A DNA stretch of 64,000 nt from Pseudarthrobacter sp. L1SW. Lineage in GTDB: Bacteria; Actinomycetota; Actinomycetes; Actinomycetales; Micrococcaceae. Below the pieces are notes generated by a model that ran no database searches, had not been told where the DNA came from, and saw only the letters and a program-made list of their open reading frames with translations. Positions within the stretch are counted from its first letter, which is position 1. Each line of letters opens with the position of its first letter. This document shows positions 55,075 through 64,000 of this stretch, piece after piece. The position numbers and the translations under genes are program-made. The stretch lies in contig NZ_CP078079.1 of the NCBI RefSeq assembly GCF_020809045.1, positions 2,790,001-2,854,000 of the forward strand. The letters are read 5' to 3'.

Positions 55075-56670
55075 CTACCGTAGCGGCTGGCTGTGACTAT
55101 TACATTTCCCGGCCCCAGCGTTACTAAGCATGCTGACTTTACCCCACACTTCGGGTAAGGCGTCGGCAATTCCGCCAGCAGCGATCGGACCGCCGGAGCA
55201 AGCGTCCGACGCCGAGGTGCCGGCCCTGCCGTGCAGCGCGGCTCCCAGCGCGGCAATGGCCGCCCACCGCGCCTCCGCGTCGATGCCTGCCTTCCGGAAG
55301 CGTCCGACGTCGGAACCTCCCTGGGCGAGCAGCGCACCAATGACGCCGGCCAGGACGTCCCCGCTGCCGGCGGTGGCGAGCCAGGGTGTGCCGTCGGCCT
55401 GGCTGTACACGCCGCCGGAGGGGGCGGCCACCAGGGTGGTGGCGCCCTTGAGCAGCACTGTGGCACCGGTCAGTTCCGAAGCCCGGCGGACGGCGGCCAG
55501 GGTGCCGGCCTCGACGGCATCCCTGTCCTCGGTCCCGCCGAGGCGCTGCAGGAGTGCGGCCAGCTCGCCGGCATGCGGGGTGAGCACAACGTGCGGCGGC
55601 AGGACATCGGGCAGCGCGGGCAGGGCCCCGGCATCCGCCACAACCGGGAGGTCGGAGTCCACGGCGTCGCGGGCGCGCTGGAGCTGGTCGTGGTCCCCCG
55701 GCCCCATCCCCGAGCCCACCAGCCACGCTTGGACACGGTTCTCGGCAACGGTGCCGGTGCTGCAGACCACCTCGGGGCAGGATTGCCGCACCAGGTCCGC
55801 CACTTCGGGCGGACCGAGGTAGCGGACCATCCCCACCCCGGCTGCCAGCGCGCCCCGGCAGGCCAGCACGGCCGCCCCTGGATAGTCGGCGGAGCCTGCC
55901 ACCACCCCCAGCACCCCGCGCGAGTACTTGTGGGCGCGGCGGGCCGGGCGTGGCAGCAGCCGGGCCAGGTCCAGGCCGTCGAGCCGGTGCAGCGAAGGTT
56001 CGGGAAGGTGTTCCTCGATGCCGATCGGCACCACGTCCACCCTGCCGGCGTAGTCGGCACCGGGGTCGGCCAGCAGGCCCGCCTTGGCGCCGCCGAACGT
56101 GACGGTCAGGTCCGCCGGCAGCACCGGCAGGAAGGCCTCGCCGCTATCGGCGTCCACCCCGCTGGGAAGGTCGCAGGCCACAACAAAGCTGTGTCCGCCG
56201 CGGCCGGCCACAAGCCCGGCGAGGGCGGACACAAGGTCGGCAGCGCTCCCCCGCAGCCCGCCTTTCGCACCTGTGCCCAGCACGGCATCGATGACGACGT
56301 CGGCAGGCGCCGCCTCTGCCGCCAGTTCCCCGGGTGCCGCTTCCGTAACGTGCCGCAGCCGGCCGCCGGCGCGCTCAAAGGCAGCCAACGCCAGGGCGTG
56401 GGCGGAGTCCCCGGTGAGCACCGCCGTCGTACGCATACCCCGGGCCGCTAGGAAAGCGGCCGCGTACAGGCCGTCCCCGCCGTTGTTGCCCTTGCCGGCC
56501 AGCACCACGACGCTGGCGCCGTAGATTCGGCGGCCGCGGGCCTTCAGCTCCGCGATGACCGCATTGGCAAGGCCGTGCGCCGCGCGCTGCATGAGGACGT
56601 CGGCCAGTCCGGAGGCGAGGAGCGGTTCCTCGGCTTGCCGGACCTGGGTGCCGGTGTAGGCGCTGATCAC
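55075..56670 (-). CDS. nnr: Bifunctional NAD(P)H-hydrate epimerase / ADP-dependent NAD(P)H-hydrate dehydratase
   Basis: A 531-aa repair enzyme for hydrated NADH and NADPH. Epimerase domain (about 1-220): VVVLAGKGNNGGDGLYAAAF and VVACDLPSGVDADSG. Dehydratase (CARKD/ribokinase-like) domain (about 235-510): KYSRGVLGVVAGSADYPGAAVLA, VLTPHAGELAALL, VLLKGATTLVAAP and the ADP site LATAGSGDVLAGVIGALLAQG. GTG 56670 starts the frame, 24 bp after the acpS stop, so acpS-nnr are likely co-transcribed. Confidence 0.95.
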   Translation of the reverse strand: MISAYTGTQVRQAEEPLLASGLADVLMQRAAHGLANAVIAELKARGRRIYGASVVVLAGKGNNGGDGLYAAAFLAARGMRTTAVLTGDSAHALALAAFERAGGRLRHVTEAAPGELAAEAAPADVVIDAVLGTGAKGGLRGSAADLVSALAGLVAGRGGHSFVVACDLPSGVDADSGEAFLPVLPADLTVTFGGAKAGLLADPGADYAGRVDVVPIGIEEHLPEPSLHRLDGLDLARLLPRPARRAHKYSRGVLGVVAGSADYPGAAVLACRGALAAGVGMVRYLGPPEVADLVRQSCPEVVCSTGTVAENRVQAWLVGSGMGPGDHDQLQRARDAVDSDLPVVADAGALPALPDVLPPHVVLTPHAGELAALLQRLGGTEDRDAVEAGTLAAVRRASELTGATVLLKGATTLVAAPSGGVYSQADGTPWLATAGSGDVLAGVIGALLAQGGSDVGRFRKAGIDAEARWAAIAALGAALHGRAGTSASDACSGGPIAAGGIADALPEVWGKVSMLSNAGAGKCNSHSQPLR

Positions 56671-56694
56671 GTCGGTCCTGGAGCGGGCGCCGGC

Positions 56695-57042
56695 TCAGCC
56701 TTCGGCCAGGACCGTGGCCGTGGCGATGCCGCCGTCGTGGCTGATGGAGAGGTGCCAGCGCTTGACGCCCTTGGCCTCTGCCACGGCCAGCACGGTGCCC
56801 TTCACCTGGACGGTGGGCCCGTTGTGGTCCAGGCCGATCCAGCAGTCCTGCCAGTTCATGCCGGCGGGCGCTCCCAGGACCTTGGCCACAGCTTCCTTCG
56901 CGGCAAACCGCGCGGCGAGGGACCGGGTGTTCAACTCCCGCTCGGCAGGAACGAACAGCCGGTCCCGGAGGCCGGGGGTGCGCTCAAGCTGGCGGCCGAA
57001 CCGCTCGATGTCTACAACGTCAACGCCAATGCCAACAATCAT
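56695..57042 (-). CDS. acpS: Holo-[acyl-carrier-protein] synthase
   Basis: A 115-aa enzyme moving 4'-phosphopantetheine from CoA to acyl carrier protein. The Mg-binding motif is [19 protein letters not shown] (Asp near 8); the second motif is [18 protein letters not shown] (about 43-60, Glu-Lys) and [15 protein letters not shown] closes the fold. ATG 57042 is 7 nt after a TAGAAT -10 box and has no ribosome site, so it is probably leaderless. CoaA, needed for CoA, lies nearby. Confidence 0.95.
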   Translation of the reverse strand: MIVGIGVDVVDIERFGRQLERTPGLRDRLFVPAERELNTRSLAARFAAKEAVAKVLGAPAGMNWQDCWIGLDHNGPTVQVKGTVLAVAEAKGVKRWHLSISHDGGIATATVLAEG

Positions 57043-57049
57043 GCGGCTT

Positions 57050-57055
57050 ATTCTA
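57050..57055 (-). promoter_or_regulatory. -10 box of a leaderless promoter for acpS-nnr
   Basis: TAGAAT on the minus strand, 7 nt before ATG 57042. A terminator upstream separates this unit from glmS. Confidence 0.6.
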
Positions 57056-57189
57056 CGGTGGCGCCCGATGACTCCCGCCCCTGCCGGGCCCGGCAGGAAT
57101 GCGTGGTTTTTGGGCCCACAGCTTAATGGCTGCCCTGTGCTGCCGGGCCCCCTGCTGCCGGGACCGGCAAAAGTCACGCGAACAGGTTC

Positions 57190-57231
57190 CAAAAACGCTG
57201 AAGCCCCGGGCGGCGTGCCCGGGGCTTCAGC
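57190..57231 (-). terminator. Intrinsic terminator of glmS
   Basis: A perfect 14-bp stem (GCTGAAGCCCCGGG and complement, 57197-57210 and 57218-57231), loop of 7, followed on the minus strand by GTTTTTGG. It begins 17 bp after the glmS stop. Confidence 0.92.
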
Positions 57232-57248
57232 TTTTCGATCACGACTGG

Positions 57249-59135
57249 TTACTCGACCGTGACGCTCTTGGCGAGGTTGCGTGGCTGGTCCACGTCGTAG
57301 CCCTTGGCCTGGGCGAGTTCCGCGGCGAAGATCTGCAGCGGGACGGTGGTCAGCAGCGGCATCAGCAGCGTGGGCGTCTCCGGGACGTAGAAGACGTGCT
57401 CGGCGTAGTCGCGGACGGCGGTGTCGCCTTCCTCGGCGATGACCAGGGTGCGGGCACCGCGGGCGCGGACTTCCTGGATGTTGGAGACCACCTTGGCGTG
57501 CAGGGAGTCGCGGCCGCGCGGGGACGGGACCACCACGAACACCGGCTGGCCTTCATCGATCAGGGCGATGGGGCCGTGCTTGAGCTCGCCGGCGGCGAAG
57601 CCCTCGGCGTGGATGTACGCGATTTCCTTCAGCTTCAAAGCGCCTTCGAGGGCCACGGGGTAGCCCACGTGGCGGCCCAGGAACAGCACCGACTTCTCGT
57701 TGGCCATGCTGCGGGCCAGTTCGCGGAGCGGGCCGGCGTTGTCCAGGATGGTCTGGATCTTCGCGGGGATCTTGTTCAGGTCCGCGAGGACGTCCTTGAT
57801 CTGGCCGGAGAAGATGTTCCCGCGCAGCTGGGCCAGGTACAGGCCCAGGAGGTACGCGGCGGTGATCTGGGCCAGGAACGCCTTGGTGGAGGCCACCGCG
57901 ATTTCCGGGCCGGCGTGCGTGTAGAGCACGGCGTCGGACTCGCGCGGGATGGTGGAGCCGTTGGTGTTGCAGATCGAGATGGTCTTGGCGCCCTGCTCCC
58001 GGGCGTACCGGACGGCCATCAGGGTGTCCATGGTTTCCCCGGACTGGCTGATGGACACCACCAGGGTGTTCGCGTCCAGGATCGGGTCCCGGTAGCGGAA
58101 CTCGTGCGCGAGCTCCACCTCGGTGGGGATCCGGCACCAGTTCTCGATCGCGTACTTGGCCACCATGCCCGCATACGCGGCGGTGCCGCAGGCCAGGACG
58201 ATGATCTTGTTGACCTGCTTCAGCTGCTCCGGATCGATCCGCAGCTCATCCAGGGTCAGCTTGTGGTTGATGTCGGAGCGGCCCAGCAGGGTCTGCGCGA
58301 CGGCGTCGGGCTGGTCATGGATTTCCTTCTCCATGAACGAGCTGAACCCGCCCTTTTCGGCGGAGGCAGGATCCCAGTCCACGTGGTATTCCTTGCCCGC
58401 GGCCGGGTTGCCGTAAAAGTCGGTGATCTCCACCGTGTCCGCGGTGATCGTGACAATCTGGTCCTGGCCCAGCTCCACCGCACGGCGGGTGTAGTCGATG
58501 AACCCGGACACGTCCGAGCCGAGGAAGTTCTCCCCCTCGCCCAGGCCCACCACCAAGGGCGAGTTGCGGCGGGCTGCCACCACAACGTCGGGCTGGTCAG
58601 CGTGGACCGCAAGGAGCGTGAACGCACCCTCAAGGCGCTGGCAGGCGAGCTCCATGGCCCGGGTCAGGCCGCCGTCGGACGCGTCCCCGCCAAGCTTGTT
58701 CCGGAAAATGTCACCCAGCAGCGCCGCGGCCACCTCGGTGTCCGTCTCGGACAGGAACGTCACGCCCTTGTCCAGCAGCTCCTGCTTGAGCTCGGCGAAG
58801 TTTTCGATGATGCCGTTGTGGATCACGGCGAGCTTGCCGCCGTCGGCCAGGTGCGGGTGCGCGTTCCGGTCCGTCGGGCCGCCGTGCGTGGCCCAGCGGG
58901 TGTGGCCGATCCCGGTGACCGTCTCCGGCAGCGGACGCGCCTCGAGTTCGGTGATCAGGTTGCTCAGCTTCCCGGACTTCTTCCGGGACTCGATCACGCC
59001 CTGGGACACCACAGCCACCCCGGCGGAGTCGTAGCCCCGGTATTCCAGGCGGCGCAGCCCCTCAAGGACAACATCCAGCGCACTGTGACTTCCGCCGTTA
59101 TCAGAACGGCCTACATATCCCACGATTCCACACAT
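57249..59135 (-). CDS. glmS: Glutamine--fructose-6-phosphate aminotransferase (isomerising)
   Basis: A 628-aa enzyme making glucosamine-6-phosphate for UDP-GlcNAc. The N-terminal amidotransferase begins MCGIVGYVG with nucleophile Cys2, then [28 protein letters not shown] and [11 protein letters not shown]. Two SIS domains follow: [37 protein letters not shown], and later [22 protein letters not shown]; the end reads [11 protein letters not shown] as in all GlmS. The start is leaderless. No glmS ribozyme is recognisable upstream, as expected in Actinobacteria. Confidence 0.98.
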   Translation of the reverse strand: MCGIVGYVGRSDNGGSHSALDVVLEGLRRLEYRGYDSAGVAVVSQGVIESRKKSGKLSNLITELEARPLPETVTGIGHTRWATHGGPTDRNAHPHLADGGKLAVIHNGIIENFAELKQELLDKGVTFLSETDTEVAAALLGDIFRNKLGGDASDGGLTRAMELACQRLEGAFTLLAVHADQPDVVVAARRNSPLVVGLGEGENFLGSDVSGFIDYTRRAVELGQDQIVTITADTVEITDFYGNPAAGKEYHVDWDPASAEKGGFSSFMEKEIHDQPDAVAQTLLGRSDINHKLTLDELRIDPEQLKQVNKIIVLACGTAAYAGMVAKYAIENWCRIPTEVELAHEFRYRDPILDANTLVVSISQSGETMDTLMAVRYAREQGAKTISICNTNGSTIPRESDAVLYTHAGPEIAVASTKAFLAQITAAYLLGLYLAQLRGNIFSGQIKDVLADLNKIPAKIQTILDNAGPLRELARSMANEKSVLFLGRHVGYPVALEGALKLKEIAYIHAEGFAAGELKHGPIALIDEGQPVFVVVPSPRGRDSLHAKVVSNIQEVRARGARTLVIAEEGDTAVRDYAEHVFYVPETPTLLMPLLTTVPLQIFAAELAQAKGYDVDQPRNLAKSVTVE

Positions 59136-59142
59136 AGGCTCA

Positions 59143-59148
59143 AGACTA
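59143..59148 (-). promoter_or_regulatory. -10 box of a leaderless promoter for glmS
   Basis: TAGTCT on the minus strand, 7 nt before ATG 59135. Confidence 0.55.
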
Positions 59149-59268
59149 TCGGCAGGGGTGCCCTACATCTAAACCGGGACACTCTGCGCGGGCCGTTATA
59201 CGCAGTGAGCTTTGGCGCAGCCGCCGCGCTCAAATCAGCTTCCATTTCGCTATGCGCCGGGCGAGGGG

Positions 59269-59274
59269 CAGAAT
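59269..59274 (+). promoter_or_regulatory. Probable -10 box of a leaderless promoter for coaA
   Basis: CAGAAT (5 of 6 as TAGAAT) followed by 7 nt and GTG 59282. It favours GTG 59282 over the in-frame ATG 59252. Confidence 0.4.
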
Positions 59275-59281
59275 CTCTAAC

Positions 59282-60247
59282 GTGACTTTGCAACGCAACG
59301 AGGCGAACGGGGAGGGTGTCTCCCCGTTCGTCGAGCTGGACCGGCAGACCTGGTCCCGGCTCGCAGACGAGATGGAACAGCCTCTCAACCAAGAGGACAT
59401 CATCCGTCTCCGCGGCCTCGGGGATCCCTTGGACATGAAAGAAATCCGAGAGGTCTACCTTCCCCTGTCTCGGCTCCTCCACCTGTATGTCGAGGCTGCC
59501 GGGCAGCTGCACGCCGCCACCACCACGTTCCTGGGTGAGCACACCCAGCGCACCCCGTTTGTGATCGGCGTGGCGGGGTCCGTGGCGGTGGGGAAGTCGA
59601 CCATTGCGCGCGTGCTCCGTGAGATGCTGCGGCGCTGGCCCGGCACCCCCAATGTGGAACTGATCACCACGGACGGCTTCCTGTACCCGCTCGCCGAACT
59701 TAAGCGGCGGCAGCTGCTGGAGCGCAAGGGCTTCCCGGAGTCGTACGACCGGCGTGCCCTGCTGCGTTTTGTGAGTGAAATCAAGAGCGGCGCGGAGGAA
59801 GTACGCGCCCCGTGGTATTCGCACGTGACGTATGACATCGTCCCGGAAAAGGAAGTGGTGGTCCGCCGGCCGGATGTCCTGATTGTCGAGGGGCTGAACG
59901 TCCTGGCACCGGCGCGGCCGCGGCACGACGGCCGGCAGGGCCTGGCGTTGAGCGACTTCTTTGACTTCTCCATTTACGTCGATGCCAAGACCTCCTACAT
60001 CGAGGAATGGTACGTGGACCGGTTCCGCAAGCTGCGGAGCACCGCGTTTGCCCAGCCGGAATCGTACTTCCACCGCTACGCCACTCTGTCCGACGAGGAA
60101 GCCGAGGTCACCGCGCGGGACATCTGGAAGCGGATCAACGAGCCCAACCTGGAGGAAAACGTCCTGCCGACCCGGGGACGGGCGCAGCTGGTGCTGACGA
60201 AGGAGGCGGACCACTCGATCCGCCGGATGTTGCTCCGGAAGGTTTAA
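59282..60247 (+). CDS. coaA: Type I pantothenate kinase
   Basis: A 321-aa kinase phosphorylating pantothenate, the first step of CoA synthesis. [20 protein letters not shown] is the family start; the P-loop is [17 protein letters not shown] (about 91-107); [29 protein letters not shown] and [25 protein letters not shown] are intact. GTG 59282 is chosen from the -10 box spacing and the common start [11 protein letters not shown]. It is divergent from glmS; the GC-poor -10 regions of the two lie in a 146-bp gap. Confidence 0.95.
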   Translation: MTLQRNEANGEGVSPFVELDRQTWSRLADEMEQPLNQEDIIRLRGLGDPLDMKEIREVYLPLSRLLHLYVEAAGQLHAATTTFLGEHTQRTPFVIGVAGSVAVGKSTIARVLREMLRRWPGTPNVELITTDGFLYPLAELKRRQLLERKGFPESYDRRALLRFVSEIKSGAEEVRAPWYSHVTYDIVPEKEVVVRRPDVLIVEGLNVLAPARPRHDGRQGLALSDFFDFSIYVDAKTSYIEEWYVDRFRKLRSTAFAQPESYFHRYATLSDEEAEVTARDIWKRINEPNLEENVLPTRGRAQLVLTKEADHSIRRMLLRKV

Positions 60248-60252
60248 CCCAG

Positions 60253-61128
60253 GTGTGCCACGACTGCTCCGCTGGCCCCTCCCTTGCGGCAGCCGCGACC
60301 AGCCGGCGCAGCTTCACCCGCTTCCTCGCGGCCGGTGCCGGACTGACCGTTTTGGCAGCGTGCACGCCGGAGGCACCCGCGGCAGTGGCGCCGTCGTCCG
60401 CTTTCGCCTCTTCACCCATTACCTCTACGCCCGCTCCGGAAAGCACGACGGCGGCGCCCGCCACCGAGGTTGCCGCGCCTGTTGCGCCGTCCCCCGCGCC
60501 GTCGCCCTCCGCAGCGCTGCCGCGGCAGTTCTCCGTCACGGACCCTGCAAGCCCTTGGCTGGTGGTCAACAAGCACCGCCCCCTGGTCCCGGCTACCTAT
60601 GTGCCGGCTGACCTGGTGGCGCCCGCCGTCGCGATGACCGCTTCCGGTGAGGCTACGCTGCTGAACAGCACGACGGCGGCCGCTGCGGAGGCGATGTTTG
60701 CGGCTGCCGCGCGGGATGGCGTTGCCATGGTCCTGGCCAGCGGGTACCGCTCCTACGCCACGCAGGTGGCAACGTACAACAATTATGTTGCTGCGCGGGG
60801 CCAGGCGGATGCGGACACTGCAAGTGCCCGGCCCGGCTACTCGGAACACCAGACGGGGTGGGCGTTCGACATCGCCGACGGCGCGGGGGCGTGCAGTTTC
60901 CAGCCCTGCTTTGCGGACCAGCCCGCGGCAGTGTGGGCTAAGGCGAACGGGCACAGGTTCGGGTTCGTGGTGCGGTACCCGTGGATGTTCCATCCGATCA
61001 CGGGGTACTACTACGAGCCGTGGCACCTGCGGTACATCGGGGTCGAGGCGGCCACGGACATGGTCGCGCGCGGGATTTTCACACTCGAGGAGTACTTCGG
61101 CGTGGAGGCTGCGCCGGGATATCCGTAG
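60253..61128 (+). CDS. D-alanyl-D-alanine carboxypeptidase family (VanY/M15B) lipoprotein with Tat-type signal
   Basis: A 291-aa secreted peptidase. Residues 17-37 read SRRSFTRFLAAGAGLTVLAAC: a twin-arginine motif, a hydrophobic stretch and a lipobox ending in Cys, suggesting export by Tat and lipid anchoring. A Pro/Ala/Thr-rich linker follows to about 98. The M15B domain has SGYRSYATQVATYNNYV, the zinc motif SEHQTGWAFDI (His and Asp) and the catalytic Glu/His in YEPWHLRYIG (about 257-266). It would trim peptidoglycan stem peptides. GTG 60253 follows GGAAGG by 10 nt and is 5 bp after the coaA stop, so co-transcription is likely. Confidence 0.9.
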   Translation: MCHDCSAGPSLAAAATSRRSFTRFLAAGAGLTVLAACTPEAPAAVAPSSAFASSPITSTPAPESTTAAPATEVAAPVAPSPAPSPSAALPRQFSVTDPASPWLVVNKHRPLVPATYVPADLVAPAVAMTASGEATLLNSTTAAAAEAMFAAAARDGVAMVLASGYRSYATQVATYNNYVAARGQADADTASARPGYSEHQTGWAFDIADGAGACSFQPCFADQPAAVWAKANGHRFGFVVRYPWMFHPITGYYYEPWHLRYIGVEAATDMVARGIFTLEEYFGVEAAPGYP

Positions 61129-61136
61129 GCGTGCGC

Positions 61137-61142
61137 TAGTTT
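61137..61142 (+). promoter_or_regulatory. -10 box of a leaderless promoter for mscL
   Basis: TAGTTT followed by 7 nt and ATG 61150. It lies just after the VanY-type stop. Confidence 0.5.
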
Positions 61143-61149
61143 GGTTCCT

Positions 61150-61554
61150 ATGCTGACTGGATTCAAGAACTTCATTATGAAGGGCAACGTTGTTGACCTT
61201 GCCGTCGCCGTGGTTATTGGCACTGCCTTCGGCGCAGTGGTGACGGCGATGGTGAACAAGGTGCTCATGCCGTTCATCGCCGGGCTGACCGGTTCACCCA
61301 ACTTCGACAGTTTTGCCCGTATCGATTTCAACGGGAACTTCATCGAGTTCGGCGTCCTGCTGACGGCAATCGTCAATTTCCTGTTGGTCTCGGCAGCCAT
61401 CTACTTCGTTGTGGTGATGCCCATGAACCTCATGATCGAGCGCCGTAACCGCAGGCTCGGGATTGGCCAGGACGTCAAGAAGGAGTCGGCGGAGGACCCG
61501 CAGATAGCCCTGCTTACGGAAATTCGGGACGCTTTGAAGAGCCGGGCGTCCTAG
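61150..61554 (+). CDS. mscL: Large-conductance mechanosensitive channel
   Basis: A 134-aa pentameric channel that opens under membrane tension and releases solutes on osmotic downshock. N-terminal helix and TM1: LTGFKNFIMKGNVVDLAVAVVIGTAFG (matched at family positions FKxFxxRGNVVDLAVGVVIG); TM2: FGVLLTAIVNFLLVSAAIYFVVV (about 72-95); charged C-terminal helix with LLTEIRDAL. ATG 61150 is preferred to TTG 61141 because of the -10 box. It ends at a strong terminator. Confidence 0.96.
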   Translation: MLTGFKNFIMKGNVVDLAVAVVIGTAFGAVVTAMVNKVLMPFIAGLTGSPNFDSFARIDFNGNFIEFGVLLTAIVNFLLVSAAIYFVVVMPMNLMIERRNRRLGIGQDVKKESAEDPQIALLTEIRDALKSRAS

Positions 61555-61570
61555 CGTCTTTCCAGACGAC

Positions 61571-61610
61571 AGTGGCCCGTTCCCCTTGGGAACGGGCCAC
61601 TTCTTGTTTG
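61571..61610 (+). terminator. Intrinsic terminator of mscL
   Basis: A 14-bp stem (AGTGGCCCGTTCCC and complement, 61571-61584 and 61588-61601) with a 3-nt loop, followed on the plus strand by TCTTGTTTG. It also lies 18 bp beyond the glmM stop of the opposite strand. Confidence 0.85.
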
Positions 61611-61618
61611 CCGGCGTG

Positions 61619-62980
61619 TTACTCGCTGACCAGTTCGAGTGCCAACTCGGTGCGCACCACCTGAGCCAGGTGTTCGGCGATGGACTGCGCTGTGTTTTCG
61701 TCAGCGGCTTCCACCATCACGCGCACCACCGGCTCCGTGCCGGAGGGTCGGAGCAGCACACGGCCAGTATCGCCAAGCGCGGCCTCCGCCGCCGCCACGG
61801 CCTGGGCCAGGACGTCGTTGTTGCCCACCCGGGTGCGGTCCACGCCCTTGACGTTGATGAGCACCTGCGGAAGCTTGGTCATCACGGTGGCCAGTTCCTT
61901 GAGCGGCTTTCCGGTCAGGGCAATCTGGGCCGCCAGCTGCAGGCCGGTGAGGACGCCGTCGCCCGTTGTGGCGTGGTCGGCGAAGATCACATGGCCGGAC
62001 TGTTCGCCGCCCAGGTTGAACCCGCCGTCGCGCATCTCCTCAAGGACGTAGCGGTCCCCCACGGCTGTTTCGCGGATGGTGATGCCCGCGTTGCGGAGCG
62101 CGATCTTGAGGCCGAGGTTGCTCATGACCGTGGCCACCAGGACGTCGTCCTTGAGTTTGCCGGACTTTTTCAGGGCCACAGCGAGGATGGCCATGATCTG
62201 GTCGCCGTCCACCTCGTTGCCTTCGTGGTCCACAGCGAGGCAGCGGTCGGCGTCGCCGTCGTGGGCAATGCCGAGGTCGGCACTGTACTTCAGCACCGCC
62301 TCCTTGAGGGGGCCGAGGTGGGTGGAGCCGACGCCGTCGTTGATGTTGTGGCCGTCAGGCTCGGCGCCGATGACGACGACGTCCGCGCCGGCGTCCTTGA
62401 ACACCTGGGGTGAGCAGCCGCTGGCGGCGCCGTGCGCGCAGTCGAGGACCACTTTGAGGCCTTCGAGGTTGTGCGGCAGCGTGCGCAGGAGGTGGACGAT
62501 GTAGCGGTCCTCGGCGTCGGAGAAGCGCTGGATGCGGCCCACGTCGGCACCGACCGGGCGCACCGCTTCCTTGGACATCTGCGCCTCGATGGCGTCCTCA
62601 ACGTCGTCCGGGAGTTTCTGGCCGCCGCGGGCGAAGAACTTGATGCCGTTGTCCGGCGCCGGGTTGTGGGACGCCGAGATCATTACACCGAAGTCAGCGT
62701 CCAGGTCAGCTACCAGGTAGGCCGCCGCGGGCGTGGGAAGGACGCCAGCATCGTAGACGTCAATGCCCGAGCTGGAGAGCCCGGCCTCCACCGCCGCGGC
62801 GATGAACTCACCACTGGCGCGCGGGTCACGGGCCACCACGGCACGGGGCCGGGAGCCGTTCGAGTTGCGGTCGTGGCCGAGTACGACGGCGGCCGCCTGG
62901 GCCAGCTGCATAGCCAGCTCTGCTGTCAGCAGGCCGTTGGCCAGCCCCCGGACACCATCAGTTCCAAATAATCTAGGCAC
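61619..62980 (-). CDS. glmM: Phosphoglucosamine mutase
   Basis: A 453-aa enzyme converting glucosamine-6-phosphate to glucosamine-1-phosphate, next after GlmS in UDP-GlcNAc synthesis. [14 protein letters not shown] starts the family; the phosphoserine is in [19 protein letters not shown] (about 97-115); the metal loop is [13 protein letters not shown] (about 238-250); the sugar loop [10 protein letters not shown] and phosphate site [15 protein letters not shown] are intact. GTG 62980 lies 6 nt after a TAGACT -10 box. Confidence 0.97.
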   Translation of the reverse strand: MPRLFGTDGVRGLANGLLTAELAMQLAQAAAVVLGHDRNSNGSRPRAVVARDPRASGEFIAAAVEAGLSSSGIDVYDAGVLPTPAAAYLVADLDADFGVMISASHNPAPDNGIKFFARGGQKLPDDVEDAIEAQMSKEAVRPVGADVGRIQRFSDAEDRYIVHLLRTLPHNLEGLKVVLDCAHGAASGCSPQVFKDAGADVVVIGAEPDGHNINDGVGSTHLGPLKEAVLKYSADLGIAHDGDADRCLAVDHEGNEVDGDQIMAILAVALKKSGKLKDDVLVATVMSNLGLKIALRNAGITIRETAVGDRYVLEEMRDGGFNLGGEQSGHVIFADHATTGDGVLTGLQLAAQIALTGKPLKELATVMTKLPQVLINVKGVDRTRVGNNDVLAQAVAAAEAALGDTGRVLLRPSGTEPVVRVMVEAADENTAQSIAEHLAQVVRTELALELVSE

Positions 62981-62986
62981 CGGTCA

Positions 62987-62992
62987 AGTCTA
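62987..62992 (-). promoter_or_regulatory. -10 box of a leaderless promoter for glmM
   Basis: TAGACT on the minus strand, 6 nt before GTG 62980. Confidence 0.55.
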
Positions 62993-63032
62993 GTGGATGG
63001 GGGTTCAGCACCTTGTATCTACGAGTCGGTAG

Positions 63033-64000
63033 CTAGGAGTCGCAGCCGACAAACCTGTACAGGACCGCGTCCCCTTCCTGGTCTACCTTGACGAAGGCTG
63101 AAGAGTTATTCGGGACCTCTATGCCCGGGAAGTCGTTGACTTCCTTGCGTTTTGGATCAATGTATTGCCTGCCAAAGTCCAAGACGAACTGAATGTTCTC
63201 CCTTTTCACGGCCTTGCATACGTCAGATTCAGGGTTTGCCTGGTTAAGCTTTTCCGCCGCTAGCAGGCGGTCCGGATTGGACCCTGTATACGCGTGCGCG
63301 AAGAGAACTCGGCGGTCTGCAATGGCGTATGCCGTAGAGCTGCCGTCCCACGGATTATTGGCAATAACGGCACCTTTTGGTACATGAGCACCTAACCGGT
63401 TGAGCAACTCAAGTTCGTTGGGACTGAGCAGAGGCGACACGTCAGCTAAAGCGTAGGTTCGCTCCCGGCCGGGCGCTGTTTCGGAGTTCGTTGGCCAAAT
63501 GACGATGGACAGGGCCAATGCTGCGAGGCCCACTGGAACGACCCAGCGGACCCTGTATCGCTTCAAGCTTTCGAAGATCCAAGCACTGGCTGCGCCGGCA
63601 AGTACCGCCCAGAACATCGGAAGGAGTGCTGCAAGGCGAGGAGGGTCGCCGAACCACGCGCCGATGATAATCTCCCTGACCAGGGGCGCCGAGGCCGGAA
63701 CAGCGGCTGCGACCAAGTACAGTGCCACCGCGCCCCCATAGGACGCCAGGAACCATCGTGCAGTTGGCTGCCGAACTAGCTTTGCGGTGCCAATCAAAGT
63801 CAGTGCGGCGAGGGCCCAAGCCACATCGCCATGGGTAGGTGCGGTGAGAAGTACACTCGCGGCTGCGGCCGGGAAGGAATCAATTGGATCCCAAGTAGTG
63901 GTCCAAGGCCGTACGACCACCCACACTATGAGGCCCGAGGACAATGCGGTAATCCATATAGCCGTCCACTTCAGATATCCAAAGAGATCCGACCGCCGTT
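63033..64000 (-). CDS. DUF6541-like polytopic membrane protein, C-terminal part (cut by window edge)
   Basis: At least 321 codons remain open to the window edge on the minus strand, so the gene starts beyond 64000; the internal TTG at 63944 is not the start. The visible part has about four membrane helices followed by an external domain (from about 63470 down to the stop) with NNPWDGSSTAYAIADRRVLFAH, a Cys pair (SDVCKAVKR and the terminal VGCDS) and IQFVLDFGRQYI. This matches my memory of DUF6541 envelope proteins. Base composition is clearly poorer in G+C than in all neighbours, which suggests a different history. Function unknown, probably in envelope glycan work. Confidence 0.72.
   Translation of the reverse strand, partial: RRSDLFGYLKWTAIWITALSSGLIVWVVVRPWTTTWDPIDSFPAAAASVLLTAPTHGDVAWALAALTLIGTAKLVRQPTARWFLASYGGAVALYLVAAAVPASAPLVREIIIGAWFGDPPRLAALLPMFWAVLAGAASAWIFESLKRYRVRWVVPVGLAALALSIVIWPTNSETAPGRERTYALADVSPLLSPNELELLNRLGAHVPKGAVIANNPWDGSSTAYAIADRRVLFAHAYTGSNPDRLLAAEKLNQANPESDVCKAVKRENIQFVLDFGRQYIDPKRKEVNDFPGIEVPNNSSAFVKVDQEGDAVLYRFVGCDS

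Noticed and set aside
57043-57190. Regulatory RNA or ribozyme near glmS
   Set aside because: The region lies downstream of glmS, shows only short GC palindromes, and glmS ribozymes are not expected in Actinobacteria.

Overview
The window is high-GC DNA (roughly two thirds G+C by eye, except the last kilobase) from an actinobacterium. Gene content and protein style point to the Arthrobacter/Pseudarthrobacter group of the Micrococcaceae: a MshA-type glycosyltransferase, inositol-1-phosphate synthase, treX-treY-treZ, GuaB3 beside GuaB and GuaA, a His-tailed GroEL under CIRCE control, and many leaderless genes. It is a chromosomal housekeeping region. I see no rRNA, tRNA, CRISPR array, integrase, transposase or phage gene.

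Layout. 0-2.1 kb: the first codons of galU (minus strand, cut by the left edge), a 5-formyltetrahydrofolate cyclo-ligase, a CIRCE-controlled FmdB-type zinc-ribbon protein and a SAF/CpaB-like membrane protein. 2.1-6.3 kb: a giant helicase-like/nuclease protein with a decayed ATPase. 6.4-19.5 kb: purine genes guaA, guaB3 and guaB, interleaved with SURF1, DUF3817, a PTS EIIA, glpD, a WXG100-like three-gene cluster and an ABC exporter. 19.6-27.2 kb: accessory enzymes (SGNH acyltransferase, flavin monooxygenase, PQ-loop-like protein, TPR-LuxR regulator, ATP-dependent DNA ligase, RibD/DHFR-like reductase). 27.3-29.5 kb: groES-groEL with two CIRCE operators. 29.5-36 kb: EamA transporter, THUMP-like methyltransferase, shikimate dehydrogenase-like protein, GH3 lipoprotein and a glutamate-cysteine ligase family enzyme. 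36-40.2 kb: the tightly overlapping alr-tsaE-tsaB-rimI-tsaD operon (cell wall D-alanine and tRNA t6A). 40.3-47.4 kb: PfkB kinase, GH4 glycosidase, mshA, fhs, a 331-bp gene-free region with a two-armed 32-bp repeat array, and ino1. 47.5-55 kb: an aldo/keto reductase and the treX-treY-treZ glycogen-to-trehalose operon. 55-63 kb: nnr, acpS, glmS, coaA, a VanY-type Tat lipoprotein, mscL and glmM. 63-64 kb: a low-GC, DUF6541-like membrane protein truncated by the right edge.

How the genes work together. GlmS and GlmM feed UDP-GlcNAc, and Alr supplies D-alanine, for peptidoglycan. Ino1 makes inositol phosphate, a precursor of the acceptor used by MshA in mycothiol synthesis. GuaB and GuaA make GMP. 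TsaB/D/E with RimI serve tRNA and protein modification. TreX, TreY and TreZ convert glycogen to trehalose.

Most notable observations. (1) About 20 genes start 6-7 nt after a TANNNT -10 box and show no Shine-Dalgarno sequence, so leaderless transcription looks common here and it revises several starts, including guaA. (2) A CIRCE operator lies over the promoter of the fmdB-like gene, extending the predicted HrcA regulon beyond groESL. (3) The 1389-aa helicase-like protein has lost the Walker A lysine and the DEAD/DEAS-type acid pair but keeps a nuclease-like C-terminus. (4) GuaB3 has Thr where IMP dehydrogenases carry the catalytic Cys. (5) There is an inverted 3+3 array of exactly 32-bp repeats between fhs and ino1, and a separate near-perfect 30-bp-arm palindrome at 32.95 kb.
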